From Cycas panzhihuaensis (Eukaryota > Cycadophyta), in the NCBI GenBank assembly GCA_023213395.1, contig CM041465.1, forward strand, positions 146,079,741-146,143,740: a stretch of 64,000 bases of DNA, read 5' to 3'. Shown here piece after piece: positions 23,131 through 34,289 of the stretch. Position 1 is the first letter of the stretch; every line of letters begins with the position of its first letter. A model generated the notes under the pieces. That model saw nothing but the letters and a program-made list of their open reading frames with translations, was not told the origin of the DNA and did no database searches. The position numbers were made by a program, and so were the translations under genes.

Positions 23131-23532
23131 TTAGATGTTGCATAAGACTTTGCTTCTGAACAGACTTTGCCAAGCAATCCATTGGTCAACTAGCTTTCTA
23201 GAAAAGGTCCAACATACCTCTAGTTTATCCAATAGCAGCCCCCATACCTCTCTCAAGTATGGGCACCCAAGTAAAATGTGGTCCAAGGATTCTTCCTCTT
23301 TGCAGCATAGAATACATCTATTAGTCATATGGAAGCCTCTCTTTTTGAGGTTATCCACAGTAAGGATTTTATTCCTTAAACAGATCCACCAAAAAATTAT
23401 AGTCTTAGGGATAAGTGAGAGCTTCCATACACCTTCTAGTAATTCATTCTTATAATCTCCTCTTACCAGGCATAAGAAATAGTAGCCTTGTTTGGTAGCA
23501 TATTCCCCAAATGGGCTTAAGGGCCACACCAC
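23131..23532 (-). other. zf-RVT domain of LINE-R ORF2
   Basis: Cysteine-rich linker between RT and RNase H found in plant L1 ORF2 proteins: a Trp-rich block (IIFWWICLRNK), then CILCCKEEESLDHILLGC with Cys, Cys, His and Cys ligand candidates. Open for 133 codons. Confidence 0.85.
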
Positions 23533-26500
23533 AGTGTCCGAGGAGGGGATCCTAGGGATATAACATTTATCCAGAATCCTTTTGATTTTGGAGAGGCCAT
23601 CTTGGAGAAGTTGCTCCTCCTAGAATTCCTCAAAATTTATCCAACTTCTTTCTCTCCTTATCCCTATCTAATACTCCTTCACTAAGGATCCATATATCCT
23701 CACACAGGGCTCCTGGATGGTGACAAGGTCTGGGAATAGTTTTAAAGCCTTGTCACAGCACCACGCATCCTCCTAGAACTTAATGGTGCTTCCATCTCCC
23801 AATCTCTATTTTAGCCCCTCTCTAACAGTATTCCATGCTTTAAGGATGCTTCTCCATACAATTGAGCCAACTAGAGGAGGAAGGATTTCGGTAAGAGAAC
23901 CACCTTGAAGATATTTCTATGTGAGAATCTTCTCCCACAGTCTCTCTTCCCCTTTAATAAGACGCCAACTAGTTTGGACCCAAGAGCACCATTAAAAGCT
24001 GGGACCCTTCTCAAATTAAGACCACAAGCCCATTTCAGAGAACAGACATTATTCCACCTCACCAGGTATATCCTATCTTTGTCCTCTATCCCGGACCATA
24101 GGAATCTTTTCTGGATGGTTTCTAAAGTAGCCGAGATTCCAGATGGCAATCTAAAGGTAGACATCCAGTATACTGGAATACTTTGGAGTGTAGAAGCCAT
24201 TAGTTGTAGCTTTCCTGCTAGGCTTAAAAGAGCGCCTTTCTAACTTACTAGTTTCCTTTTCATCCTATCGATAAGGGAATTCCACATATCCTTGGACATT
24301 TTCACATTGCAGAGGGATAAACTAAGATAAGTTGTGGGGAGCTTCTTAATGCCCATCTATAAAATCTTGTTTATCCTACCCTGGGTGCCTCCCGAGGTGT
24401 TTATAAAGTAAACGTTACTTTTGTTCAAGCTAATCTTCTAGTTCGTAGCCCTCTCAAAATGCCCCAAGATCTCCTTAAATTTACATGCCTCTTTGATGGC
24501 TGCCTTCCCTAAGAAGATATTATCGTCGACGAATTGGAGGTGAATGACATTGTCCACCCCTGATTTTGGTTTTATACCTTTAATAATCCCTTGTCTTCTG
24601 GCAGCCTCCATAGTTCTGCCCAACATTTTAGCCATAGTTATATAGAGGAAGGGGGAGAGAGGTTCACCTTGTCTTAACCCCCTGAAACTTGGGAAAAACC
24701 TAGAAGAGGATCTATTGATAATAATTGAGTATTGCGAGCTACCTATGCAGATCTTGATCCAAGTCTACCATAAATCCCCAAAGCCAAACACCTCTAGGCA
24801 TTCTAAAAGGTAATCCCAAGAGACCATGTTGAAGGCCTTTGTAAGGTCAATCTTGATGAACATCGCAGGCTCCTTCCTTTCCTTGATCAAATGGATTGTT
24901 TCGTGGACCACTATGAAGCCGTCATAGATCTATCTGCCCTGGAGGAAACCATCCTAGTTCTGAGAGATAATAATTGGCATGATCCTCTTTAGTCTATTAG
25001 TTAGAACCTTGGTTAAGATCTTATATTTAACATTGAAGAGACTAATGGGTTGGTACTCCTCCATTTTCTTCGCCCCTTCTTTTTTGGGGATGAGAATAAG
25101 GAATGTTGCCTGCCATTCTTGAAGAATCTTATGATTTGCATAGAAATCTTGCAGAGCCTCCATGAGGTCACTCTTTATGATATCCCAAAACTCCTAAAAA
25201 AAACCCCAGAGGAAAACCATTGGGGCCCAGAGCTTTATCTCTCTTTATATTAAAGAGAGCCTTTATAACCTCCTCCTGTGAAAAAGGGGCTTTCAACCTT
25301 GCATTTTGAGACTTGTTCACTAGCCTGGGAATGTTTTTTAAAAAGTCCTTCCTTCTATCCTTGTCACCATCTTGCTGCTCTATAAATAAATCCATAAAGT
25401 AATCTCTAACCAGTTCCTTCATGTCCTCTGTGGTGCTTACTGTCAGGCTATCTTCTCTTTGGAGGCTAGTAATTCTATTATTAACTCTATGCTTTATAGT
25501 GGTCATGTAGAAGAATTTGGTGTTTCTGTCTCTTTCGGCCAACCATAATGCCCTAGATTTTTGCCTCCAGTGTATTTCCTCTCTGATGAGGATCTCCTCC
25601 AAACTCTCGACTAACTCTTTCTCGGTCTTGTTAAGAGTTGGGGATCTGCCCTCCCGTTGTATCCTATCCCCAATCTCTTGTATGTGCGAGATGGTTTTAT
25701 CCTTGAGTACCTGTATGTTTTGGAAAACTTCCTTGTTCCATACTTTTATTTGCCTTTTTATCTAATCTAATTTCTTTGAAAATCTGTACATAACATGGCC
25801 TTGAATATGAACACCCCACCATTCCTCAATCTTGTTGCGGAGGTTGAGGTGTCTGAGCCACATCAATTCAAACCTGAAAGGAGACCCATTAAATTTTTCT
25901 AAGTCTGAGAATTGAAATAGAAGTGGAGAGTGGTCAGAGTTTAATCTCGGCAGAGCCTCCATGGAAAAATCCTTAAAACATCTCAGCCAGTCATAATTGA
26001 CCAATACCCTATCTAGTCTGATTTGGATTAGACATTCCCCAATACGCTTATTGGACCAGGTATATGAAGCCCCCCTAAGCTTCACGTCCTCCAGACCCCC
26101 TTGTTGTAGGAAGCCCCCAAACTCATTCATGCTACTGGTCCATCCATTTGTACCCTCTCTTTTATCACCTGGACATAAAGCCATGTTGAAATCTCTTGCC
26201 AACAACCAAGGGGCTCCGCAGTCCCTATGGACTTCCAATATCTTGTCCCATAACCTCTTCCTAGCCTCTTGAAGGTTTAGGGCATAGACGTTGGTGACTA
26301 GCCACCTGCGATTATTACTTCTGTGGGTAAGCTACAAAGAGACAAAGGAATCTTCCACTAAATGAATTTATCTAGACCAAACATTCGAGTCCCATAGCAC
26401 CATTAGACCCCCAACTCCTTGAATATAGCCTACATCTATGCCCTCCGCTTTCCTCCATATTTTATTTATGATCCTTAGGCAATTCTCCTCGCTTAACTTT

Positions 26501-26606
26501 GTTTCCTGTAAAAACATTAAGTCTGGGAGGTGCCTAACCCTCATATCCCTAATAATTCTCTATTTTGAAGGGGCGTTTAGTCCCCTAATGTTCCACGATA
26601 TTATTT

Positions 26607-28307
26607 TCATCTCTTTCTTCTTTGCCTCCAAACTTCTCCAATTTCCCCTTTCAGAGGGTCTTTTCCTTCTATTATAGATATGAGATTAGGCCCTTCAGGA
26701 AAGGCATCATTTAGAGTTTTCTGGCTACCTTGATCCACCTGGGCAGCTGCCTCTCTTTCTCTAATAAGTTTCAGGGGGGGCCTGCCCACCCGCTTCTCAG
26801 CACCGACATCCACTATCTTCTTCTAGGGGTGTACCATATGTGCTAGGGCAAAATGGGATGATATCCCTGGCCCAACCAGAGTGAAGGCCCTAAAACCTCC
26901 AACCCCCTCCGGGCATGCCGAAGTCTCTAATTCCTGAGTAGCCTGCCCCCCTATAATTGAAAGGGAGTTCTCCTTATTCAGGGGAGGCCTTCCCACCTGC
27001 TTCTCAACGTCTATGTCTGGTGCCTTCTTTAGGGATGCTACCGTATGTGAAGCCAATGACCCAGGCCCAACTTAAGAGAGAGTTCCAAAGCCACCAACCC
27101 CCTCTGGGTGCACTGGGGCCTCTAATTCCTAAGCAGCCTATAACCCTGTATCTAAAAGAGAGTCCTCCTCATTCAGGGGAGGCTTGTCTGCTTGCTTCTT
27201 AATACCCACGTGCGAAGTCATCATCTGGGACTTAGCCATATGTGGAGCCGACGACCTGGGCCCAACTGAAGAGAGAGCCCCAAGACCCCCAACCCCTTCC
27301 TAGCGAGCTGGGGCCTTGGAAGCTCAGATTTCCTACTCCCCTTCCTTAAAGAGAGTGTCTTCCTCATTAGGATCGAAGCCAAGATCTAAGGGAGAAGTAC
27401 TTTTCAGTTTTGGGAGGGGCTCAACTCGGTCCTTTGTAACTTCAAGGGCTAGGGTGTTCTCTTGGATCTCATGTATCTATCCTTCCATCCTTATATTTGT
27501 GGCTTCTGTTACCTCTTGGGTTTTTAGCTCATTGGAGGCCTCTTGCTTCCCTTCCATTGGGTTTTTTACTCCAGGGCAATTCTGTGGTAAGTGGCCTAGA
27601 TTTCTACAAGATGAGCATCTGAAGTGCTCCATTTCGTATACTAATGGTTGTGCCCAGGACCCTTTCGCTATGTCTAACCATAGGTCATCCAAGAGGGGTT
27701 TGTCGATCCTAACCAGGGTACAAAACCTAACATTTATGAGTCTACTTATATTCTTAGTTACTGAATCTATAGCAAGAAGAGGCCCCATGGCTTTTGTGAT
27801 TCCTTTAAGGACTTCAGGGTTCCAATGATGAAAGGGAAGCCCTGACAATTGGATCCATATGGGTGCTTGCCTAATTTTGGGGATTGAAGGATCAAAGTCC
27901 CTATCCCATTTTTCAAGGGTTAGGGCCTTTTTACTAACTATCGATGGTGCCCTTAAGAGTATATTAGTCATGTCCTCGTAAGAGAGGAATTTGAATAAGA
28001 CACAACCCTTTGGTATCGTAATCACTTCCACATTTCCTACAATTTTCCATTTAGTCCACACTCAACTTCTAATGGTTTCCAGCCCTGGTCTGGGTCTGAA
28101 GAATCTATTGACAAGGCAGTTCTCCCAATATTTCTCAGTTTTATCTACCAAATCTTGAGGTATTTTTAATCTGACTTTATTGTCTTGTATTACGGGGGAT
28201 AGGTCATATGTTTCTTCTTCATTAACACTCAACACATCATGGTAAGATCTCCCCTGTAAAGGATTGGGGTTCTAGTTCTTATTTTGGAGTAGCTGGTCCT
28301 TATCCAT
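26607..28307 (-). pseudogene. LINE-R ORF1: DUF4283 / zinc-knuckle protein with 65-residue repeats
   Basis: Starts at ATG 28307-28305 (MDKDQLLQNKN, then a stop). Conserved N-terminal block YHDVLSVNEEETYDLSPV and KYWENCLVNRF (about 28250-28110). DUF4283 block 28060-27780 (CVLFKFLSYEDMTNILLRAP, IRQAPIWIQLSGLPFHHW). Zinc knuckle CSSCRNLGHLPQNC at 27576-27617, intact. Then an acidic linker, three copies of a 65-residue unit (26846-27375) and a basic end with KRVGRPPLKLIRERE. The stop codon TGA (26609-26607) overlaps the ORF2 start as ATGA. The stretch 27477-28061 is open for 194 codons. Stops near 28270, 28065 and in the repeat region break it. Confidence 0.93.
26846..27375 (-). repeat. Tandem repeat of about 195 bp inside LINE-R ORF1
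   Basis: The block GGCCCAAC recurs at 26869, 27065 and 27259, spacing 196 and 194 bp, with flanking similarity (GAGAGAG..CC.AA..CC.CCAACCCC, and CTCATTCAGGGGAGGC in two units). In protein each unit reads roughly K(K/Q)-x3-PPLN(E/K)E(D/N)SL...ELE...PEGVGGF...VGPG. LINE-L has a single unit at about 290-480. Confidence 0.88.
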
Positions 28308-28953
28308 TCTTAAAAGAAACTAGAGAATAAATATGTAAACTCCATGCAAGGTTGACAGGGTCTTACCATATCCCTAGATTCAGCACAAGAGCCCTAGCCA
28401 CAACCCTTCTTGCTAGTTTAAATGATAAATCCTCAATCCAGATTCAACATTCCAAAGTTTCGATCTCACTTCTTATGAGTTTGATGGTGAAGTCATCAGC
28501 TTCAAGCTTTACGTCTAGTAGGTGTTTATCCTTCCTTGGTTTTCCTCTCTTCTAGATCTGGAGTAAAACTGAGCCTGCCCTATGATGTTAGTCGCACCAA
28601 TGTGGAATCTGTGTTTCAATCTCCTCTCTGACGACTAACTCGCTCCAACCTAAGGAGCTCTTTAAAATAGGAGACCCCCTATCAACCGTGGCCTTCGCCT
28701 GGCTCACTCATCCCCCTGTACCTCTATCCTGGCTTGAGTGTAAGGCCGCCCCACACAAACTACTGCTGGACAAATCTGGGCGTCCTTACGTCTTTGTTGA
28801 AAGGGACGCCATAGCTTCCCGTTGCCCTGCATGCTACCTAGCGCTGCCACTAGAAGAAGCTTCAACTCCAAAACCCTAAACACTGAAGATGCCACTCGAC
28901 TCGCCATCTCTCCTCAGATTACTTGCAGCTATCTTATATTATTTTTAATAGAA
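28308..28953 (-). other. LINE-R 5' UTR / promoter region
   Basis: About 650 bp, G+C-richer with several CG sites, ending at the target duplication. Short open frames (28704-28907 minus, 28688-28879 plus) overlap in opposite directions and look like chance in G+C-rich DNA. Little similarity to the LINE-L 5' region is visible by eye. Confidence 0.6.
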
Positions 28954-28973
28954 CAATGTATTGTTTGTTCTTT
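28954..28973. repeat. LINE-R target duplication, right copy
   Basis: See 22240-22259. It encodes NVLFVL in the C3 frame, continuing into CLKN, which confirms that both copies come from the VLYVPxLK block of copia pol. A T19 run (28985-29003) follows within the C3 sequence. Confidence 0.9.
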
Positions 28974-29019
28974 GTTTAAAGAATTTTTTTTTTTTTTTTT
29001 TTTATATTGTAGCTAATGA

Positions 29020-30060
29020 AGAAGAAGCTTTGAACTAATTTTGATGAGAATGGAAAATATTTCATACATGATATGAAATGATTTAGAATTATAATTGTGG
29101 AAGGAGTAGAGATTGAAAAACTCTATAAATTCATTTCTACTTCTATCCCACATTCTCCTATATATGCTTTTGTTGCTGATAATTCTCATAATAAAATTTG
29201 GCATTCTAGATACGAACACATTGCGAATAGGAAATAAAGAAACTTAATATGGTGGAAGGATTACCTAGTATAGTGCTTGATTCATGTATTTACAAAAGTA
29301 GTATGTTAAGAAAGTAACATAGAGATCAATTTCAAGAAAACACATGGAGAACAAGAGAAAGGCTTGAATTAATTCATTTAGACTTATATAGGCTAATTAT
29401 GCCAAACTCCATTAATGGTACCAAGTACTTTCGTACATTTATTGATGACTTCTCTAGGAAAACATGGGTATACTTCATCTTGAACAAATTAGAAGTATTA
29501 GATGTATATAAAGAATTTAATATATAAGAAGAGTTAGAAAGTGGTCACAAAATTAAAACTTTTAGGACTAATGGAGGAGGAGAGTACATCTCAAATGATT
29601 TCTATCATTTATGTAAATTAAATAGAATTCAAAGATAACTCACTATTCCATATACCCCCTAGTTAAATAAAGTAGTAGAGAGAATGAATAGAATAATAAT
29701 GGAGATGGATCAATGCATGTTGAAGGAGAAAATGAGACCAAATATCTATTGGGCAGAAGTTGTTAATACAAGTATATATCTTGTAAATTCAAGTCCCACA
29801 CAAATTCTTTATAAGGTCACTCTAAAAGAAGACTGGTTAGGAAGAAAGTTAGAAGTAAGTCATCTAAAAATATTTGGAAGCATAGCTTATGTTCATATTC
29901 TAGATAAAAGAAGAATAAAGCTAGATGATAAAAGCATTTGATGCATAATGATAGGCCACAACATCAAATATAAAGTTTATTACTGCATGGATCTAAAAAC
30001 AAACAAAATTTATGTCATTAGAGATGTAATCTTTGACGGAGGGTTTAATAGTGACTAAGC
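29020..30060 (+). pseudogene. C3 integrase remnant
   Basis: GAG-pre-integrase part: IWHSRYEHIANRK (about 29200-29240). Core: ELIHLDLYRLIMPNSINGTKYF (about 29370-29430), FIDDFSRKTWVYF (about 29438-29478, catalytic Asp region intact), FRTNGGGEYISNDF (about 29560-29600; usual SDNGGE). Then YTP plus stop plus LNKVVERMNRIIMEM (29650-29715) with the catalytic Glu. The open stretch 29684-29941 runs to LGRKLEVSHLKIFGSIAYVHI, the C-terminal part. Interrupted by stops. Confidence 0.88.
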
Positions 30061-30399
30061 TTAAAAAATAAATATTATTCAAGAAGACATATTAGATAAT
30101 TCTGATAGAATATCTTTCAAAGAAGGCACTTCTAATGAAGCCTAACTAGAAGAAGAGTCTAATAGTCAACCAATAGATACAGAGCAAACTAGGAATAATG
30201 AATAAGAAGGATCAAGTTCAAATAGAAATAGGTTACTAAAATGGTATTTACAGATTATTAAGGAATCAAAGAGAGACCTATTTGAGCATAAGACAATATC
30301 CTAAAGACACCAAGTATTGATTTGCTCTATTGAACCACAAAGTTATAATAAAGCATTTAAGGATTCAAAGTGGTAAAATCCTATGGACATTAAAATAGG

Positions 30400-31340
30400 T
30401 GCTATAAAAAAAATAAGATATGGGAACTAGTCTCACCACCCAAAGGTATGCCCATTATTAGATATAAATGGGTGTATAAAATTAAAGAAAAATTTGATGG
30501 AAGCATTGAAAAATACAAAGATAGACTAGTTGCAAAAGGATATAGTTAAACAATAGGTATCGATTATAAAAAAACTTTTCTTCATTAGAAAAATTGATAA
30601 CTATTAAGATAGTCATTGTTATGGCTGACTATTTTAGATAAAATATTATATAATTAGATGTGACAAGTGCCTTTCTAAATGGGGATCTGGATAAAGAAGT
30701 GTATATGGAACAACTTCCTAGATATATAAAAAGAGCTGGAAAGCATCTAGTTTGTAGGTTAAAGAAGGCACTATATGGACTCAAGCAGGCGATACTAACA
30801 TGGTATGTAAAGTTAAACTCACATATCAAATAAAAAAGTTTTATCAGGTATGAATCATATCCAAGTCTTTATATAAAGAAAAGGAATCATTTGATTACTA
30901 TAATTGTGGTTTATGTAGATAACATGCTAATTACTGGCAATAATTGAGACACAATTATTTGGATAAAGATGCAAATGAAAAATATCTTTGAAATTTTTAG
31001 ACATGGATGCATAACATTATTATCTTGGAATTGAAGTAGAGAAAAAGACAAACTCTATATTTATTTCTTAGTCAAAATATATAAACAACCTTCTAAAATT
31101 TTTTTTAAGATGGAAGATTATAATGTTACTACCACTCTAATGGAAATAGGATGCAAACTAATTGCATATGAAGATGGACAAAGGATAAATGAAACCTTAT
31201 ACATAAAGCTTATTGGTAGTATTATTTATCTAATTGCTACCAGACTTGATATCTCTTATTCAATTAGAATAATTTCAAGGTATATGCATGTGCTAAAAAT
31301 ATCACATTAGAATATAATAAAAAGGATACTAAGATACATC
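30400..31340 (+). pseudogene. C3 reverse transcriptase remnant
   Basis: WELVSPPKGMPIIRYKWVYKIKEK (about 30420-30495), KDRLVAKGYS then a stop where Gln is usual, IGIDYKKTF (about 30515-30580), LDVTSAFLNGDLDKEVYMEQ (30655-30712), CRLKKALYGLKQA (30755-30790), and VVYVDNMLITGNN at about 30908-30946, where the second catalytic Asp of YVDD is Asn. Later GSIIYLIATRLDISYSI (31212-31265). Non-functional. Confidence 0.88.
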
Positions 31341-31860
31341 AAAGGCACTCCAACCTTGGCTTAAGTTATGTCAAAATAAATTCTTTAAAATTAATTAGGT
31401 ACAATGATTCAAAATGGGCTAAAAATTGATAAGAGAGAAAATATACTTCAGATTACTATTCTTCTCTTAGATTAGCTATTACATTTTAGAACAACAAAAA
31501 ATATACTACTATAGCCTTGCCATTTATAGAAGTAGAATACAAAATAACAATAAGTGTTACTTGTGAAGTAATATGGATAACACATCTTCTCAAAGATCTA
31601 AAATAAAATCAGCAATATATTGCTCCTATTTGTTGTGATAACCAAAGTGTTATCAAATTAATAAAAAATACTATATTTTATACAAGGACTAAACACATTG
31701 AAGTGCACCATTATTTTATCGGAGAAAAAGTTTAAATAAAGGAAATGGAATTATAACATTACATCAATGAGGAACAACTTGCAGATATATTTAGAAAACC
31801 CTTGTTGAAAGCTAAATTCCAATTTATGAGAGAAAAGCTAGTAATAAAAAACAAAGAATA
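31341..31860 (+). pseudogene. C3 RNase H remnant
   Basis: The copia RNase H end region is recognisable in FYTRTKHIEVHHYFIGEKV (about 31677-31733), the conserved block with the HIDxxxHFIR pattern, and in EEQLADIFRKPLLKAKFQ (about 31770-31823). The catalytic N-terminal half is degraded. Confidence 0.8.
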
Positions 31861-31876
31861 AAACACTAAGGAGGGG

Positions 31877-32089
31877 TGTTAAGATATTAATTTTTTATTT
31901 CTACATTTTATTTTAAGGGATCCTTAGGAAAATGAGGGTTATATGTCATAACCTCTCTTTGTATCTATCTAACACATGGCCTACATGCATTAGCCTATAC
32001 TTGTGACTTTATTATATATATTAAGAGATTTTGTCTCCCTATAATCAAGGAAGAATATCTTTTATCCACATTATTTTTTGTTTTAAACA
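31877..32089 (+). repeat. C3 3' LTR with polypurine tract
   Basis: Starts TGTTAAGATA and ends TTTTAAACA. AAGGAGGGG (31868-31876) immediately before it is the polypurine tract. Followed by ACACT (32090-32094). Confidence 0.92.
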
Positions 32090-32094
32090 ACACT

Positions 32095-32880
32095 TAATGG
32101 GTAAAAGATCAAGACCTAAGAAATTAACTGACAAAAAGTATTTTCAAAGTTAATGAATAAAAGATTATTAACATCCACAATTTTAAAATGAAAACATCCC
32201 CAATTTTAAACATTTTAAGATTTATTAATAAGATCACATTTACAAAAATAAACATTCATGTGATTAAATTGAATCCAATTATTAAGAACATACCATAAGT
32301 TTTTAATGCAAAACATCCATGAGTTACTTTGCAAAATTATTAAATTAATCAATTAAAAGATGTCATCAATGTATAGATTATAAACGTTATTGACCATAAA
32401 TGTAGGTGTATATTAATATGAAAAATGATTTAAGTAAATGTATTTGATTCATGCAAGCTCATTTTTGTAACACATAGATAAAAAATTAATATTTAAACAT
32501 GAAGATTATGATTAAATAACCTTTATAAAATCACTTACTTAGAAATAAAAATTAATAAAAAACACCTTGCAAGAATAAATATATGAATCTCATAAACATA
32601 CATGTGTTTAATACATAAAGTATTAAAAGGATGTTATGAGAGAAGTATACTAGTTTATTAGAAAATAGGAAATTCAACAGTATTTATTAGAATAAGGTAA
32701 AGATTTAATAAATATTATAAAAAACGGTGGGTAGTCCCTAAATAAAATTATGTTTTGATTTAATATGTTGAATGTTAATAAATATTAAATATTAAGTATT
32801 AATATTTTAGATTAATTTTATTAATGTGATAATGTTATAATTATGTGATAAATTATGAAGACTAAAAAATTTATTAAGTT
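32095..32880. other. Unassigned AT-rich DNA
   Basis: Very A+T-rich and rich in TTAATAAA-type strings; no coding region, repeat pair or RNA gene is seen. Confidence 0.4.
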
Positions 32881-33288
32881 TTGGGGGTAGGGGTTGGGGT
32901 CAAACCTAAAATTTTTAGTACATTAGATTTAATAAAATTGGGAGAGTCTCATAATAGTGGACCCAAAATCTTATTGTACTTGGATTTACTAATCGTGATC
33001 ATTAATTTGTATAGTGATTGGATGGCAGAAGGTGAGCTAGCAATTAAGAAATATAAATTAGAAATTTTTAGTGTTAACCCTTATGTTTGTCCAAGTGATG
33101 AGGTGAATATTAGTGGCAATAAGGGTTCAAAATGGAAAAGGATTAGGGCAACCTTGGTTCTAGTCCAAGCTAACTATATTTGGAAAACTAAATCAACACC
33201 ATTATTCTTGACGATTACAAATCTTGGCAACGAGGATAATATTGACATTGAAATTGGGATTAATAATAGTAGAGGAGACAAAGGCTAA
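32881..33288 (+). CDS. Orphan open reading frame, 135 codons
   Basis: An ATG-to-stop frame of 135 codons in the only non-element stretch where such a length occurs. The ATG is reached after TTTTGGGGGTAGGGGTTGG upstream. The protein is Ile/Asn-rich with mixed charge (KWKRIRATLVLVQANYIW; NIDIEIGINNS). I recognise no domain, signal peptide or membrane segment. It may be a chance frame in AT-rich DNA or a gag fragment too worn to place. Confidence 0.2.
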   Translation: MGVGVGVKPKIFSTLDLIKLGESHNSGPKILLYLDLLIVIINLYSDWMAEGELAIKKYKLEIFSVNPYVCPSDEVNISGNKGSKWKRIRATLVLVQANYIWKTKSTPLFLTITNLGNEDNIDIEIGINNSRGDKG

Positions 33289-33996
33289 ATGACAGCTATT
33301 TTGTAGGTTTATGCAAATTCATGTTGACATGGCCATGCTTCATGATGTATATTGAGTGACTCAAAGAGATAGAGAAACCCTTGGTAGATGTTATTGCACC
33401 TTCTAGCCCAAGGTTGTGCATATCACAATAGAGAACACACTTATCCCCTTGCAGTAGATGCGACGTATTTAATATTTTACTATGCATATTTTCTTTAAGG
33501 GTTTGTATTAATGAAATGTTTTTAAGAAAAATTGAATAAATTGGAAACTTATCATAGCTCTCCTTGTACATATCTAGAGGTCACATAGAGGAATTAGTGT
33601 GTCTAAGAGCTGGATTTTAGAGGGCTTAAGTTCTAAAGAGCATTGGCAAGAAATTGTAGTCTTAGGTTTTTATTTCATGCATTTGTAGGTTAGGCAAAGG
33701 GCAAATAAGTGGTAGCAAAGGCATGCATTAGCACGTAGAAACTTAGGTTGGAAAGTTTTTGGGGTTGTATCCCCTATTTTAGTTTTATATTTTATATTTC
33801 AATATAGAATTATATTTTGCTTTAGGAATGATAAACAAAGCATATGTAGACAAATATATTTATAAATACCTTATTGTGGGAAAAAAAAAAGAAAAATTAT
33901 TTGTACTTTATTTTGAAGAAATAAAATGAGTATTTTTCTTTAAAATGCTTTTACAAAAAATATCAATATTATTGTCATATATATGTATGCACACAT

Positions 33997-34043
<47 letters not shown>

Positions 34044-34103
34044 AATTCATGTTTTAATTTGGTTTAGGAGAACAAATTTGATTTAGATCTCCCCCTATAA
34101 CAC
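33289..34103. other. Unassigned DNA with a (CA)n microsatellite
   Basis: No gene is recognised. A (CA)22 tract occupies 33998-34041. The DNA joins the truncated C4 left LTR at about 34104. Confidence 0.6.
33998..34041. repeat. (CA)n microsatellite
   Basis: 44 uninterrupted bases of alternating C and A. Confidence 0.97.
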
Positions 34104-34242
34104 CCTATTTGCATGTATGACCAGTGTCCAACATGCACATAAAGGGGAAATGGGTTCATGACTCTTAACTCAAGTCATTATATAAAGTTATGATGTCTAG
34201 CACATGGTGTAATATAATATAAGTGAGTAAACATTAAGATAA
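34104..34242 (-). repeat. C4 3' LTR, truncated
   Basis: Aligns with 38360-38500. Followed by CCCCACTT (34243-34250), the minus-strand polypurine tract in decayed form. Confidence 0.75.
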
Positions 34243-34289
34243 CCCCACTTAATATTTACTTTATTAAGTCTATTGTCTAGGCCATTTTT

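Larger units (their letters stand above)
22390..26610 (-). pseudogene. LINE-R ORF2: endonuclease - reverse transcriptase - RNase H
   Basis: Starts at ATG 26610-26608 with MKIISWNIRGLNAP, an APE-type endonuclease start. EN motifs: FLQETKL (about 26510), APWLLARDFN (about 26205; usual Gly-Asp has become Arg-Asp), LDRVLVNYDW (about 26015-25990), SDHSPLLF (about 25940). RT: FLILIPKKEG (about 25100), FIKIDLTKAFNMVSWDYL (about 24860-24815), GLRQGEPLSPFLY (about 24680-24645) and QFVDDN (24520-24537), so the F-x-DD site is intact. A zf-RVT part, WKLSLIPKTIIFWWICLRNK with CILCCKEEESLDHILLGC, is at 23270-23440. RNase H: INFDGASKGNP (about 22870), E of EMNAMIKAIDLAL (about 22730), D of IKGD (22666). About a dozen stops or shifts. 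Confidence 0.93.
22257..28953 (-). mobile_element. LINE-R: full-length plant L1-type LINE
   Basis: Minus-strand element of about 6.7 kb: 5' UTR, ORF1 (DUF4283 and zinc knuckle), ORF2 (endonuclease, RT, zf-RVT, RNase H) and a poly(A) tail seen as T10 at 22257-22266. It is flanked by a 19/20 target duplication that falls inside a copia reading frame. Its G+C and CG content are higher and its frames far less broken than those of the copia elements, so it is one of the youngest insertions in the window. Still, stops in both ORFs make it inactive. Confidence 0.95.
20145..32089 (+). mobile_element. C3: Ty1/copia element split by LINE-R
   Basis: LTRs at 20145-20343 and 31877-32089, primer site and polypurine tract inside them, and identical flanks ACACT (20140-20144 and 32090-32094). 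The gag is left of LINE-R and the integrase, RT and RNase H are right of it, all on the plus strand. Without LINE-R and its duplication the element is about 5.2 kb, a normal copia length. Decayed beyond function. Confidence 0.93.

Noticed and set aside
23135-24243. Plus-strand frames of 106 and 112 codons over LINE-R ORF2
   Set aside because: Shadows of zf-RVT and RT regions coded on the minus strand.
28985-29003. T19 run as the 3' tail of another minus-strand retroelement
   Set aside because: It lies 11 bases beyond the LINE-R duplication, within the C3 frame, and no flanking repeat or element body is seen; more likely a slippage tract.
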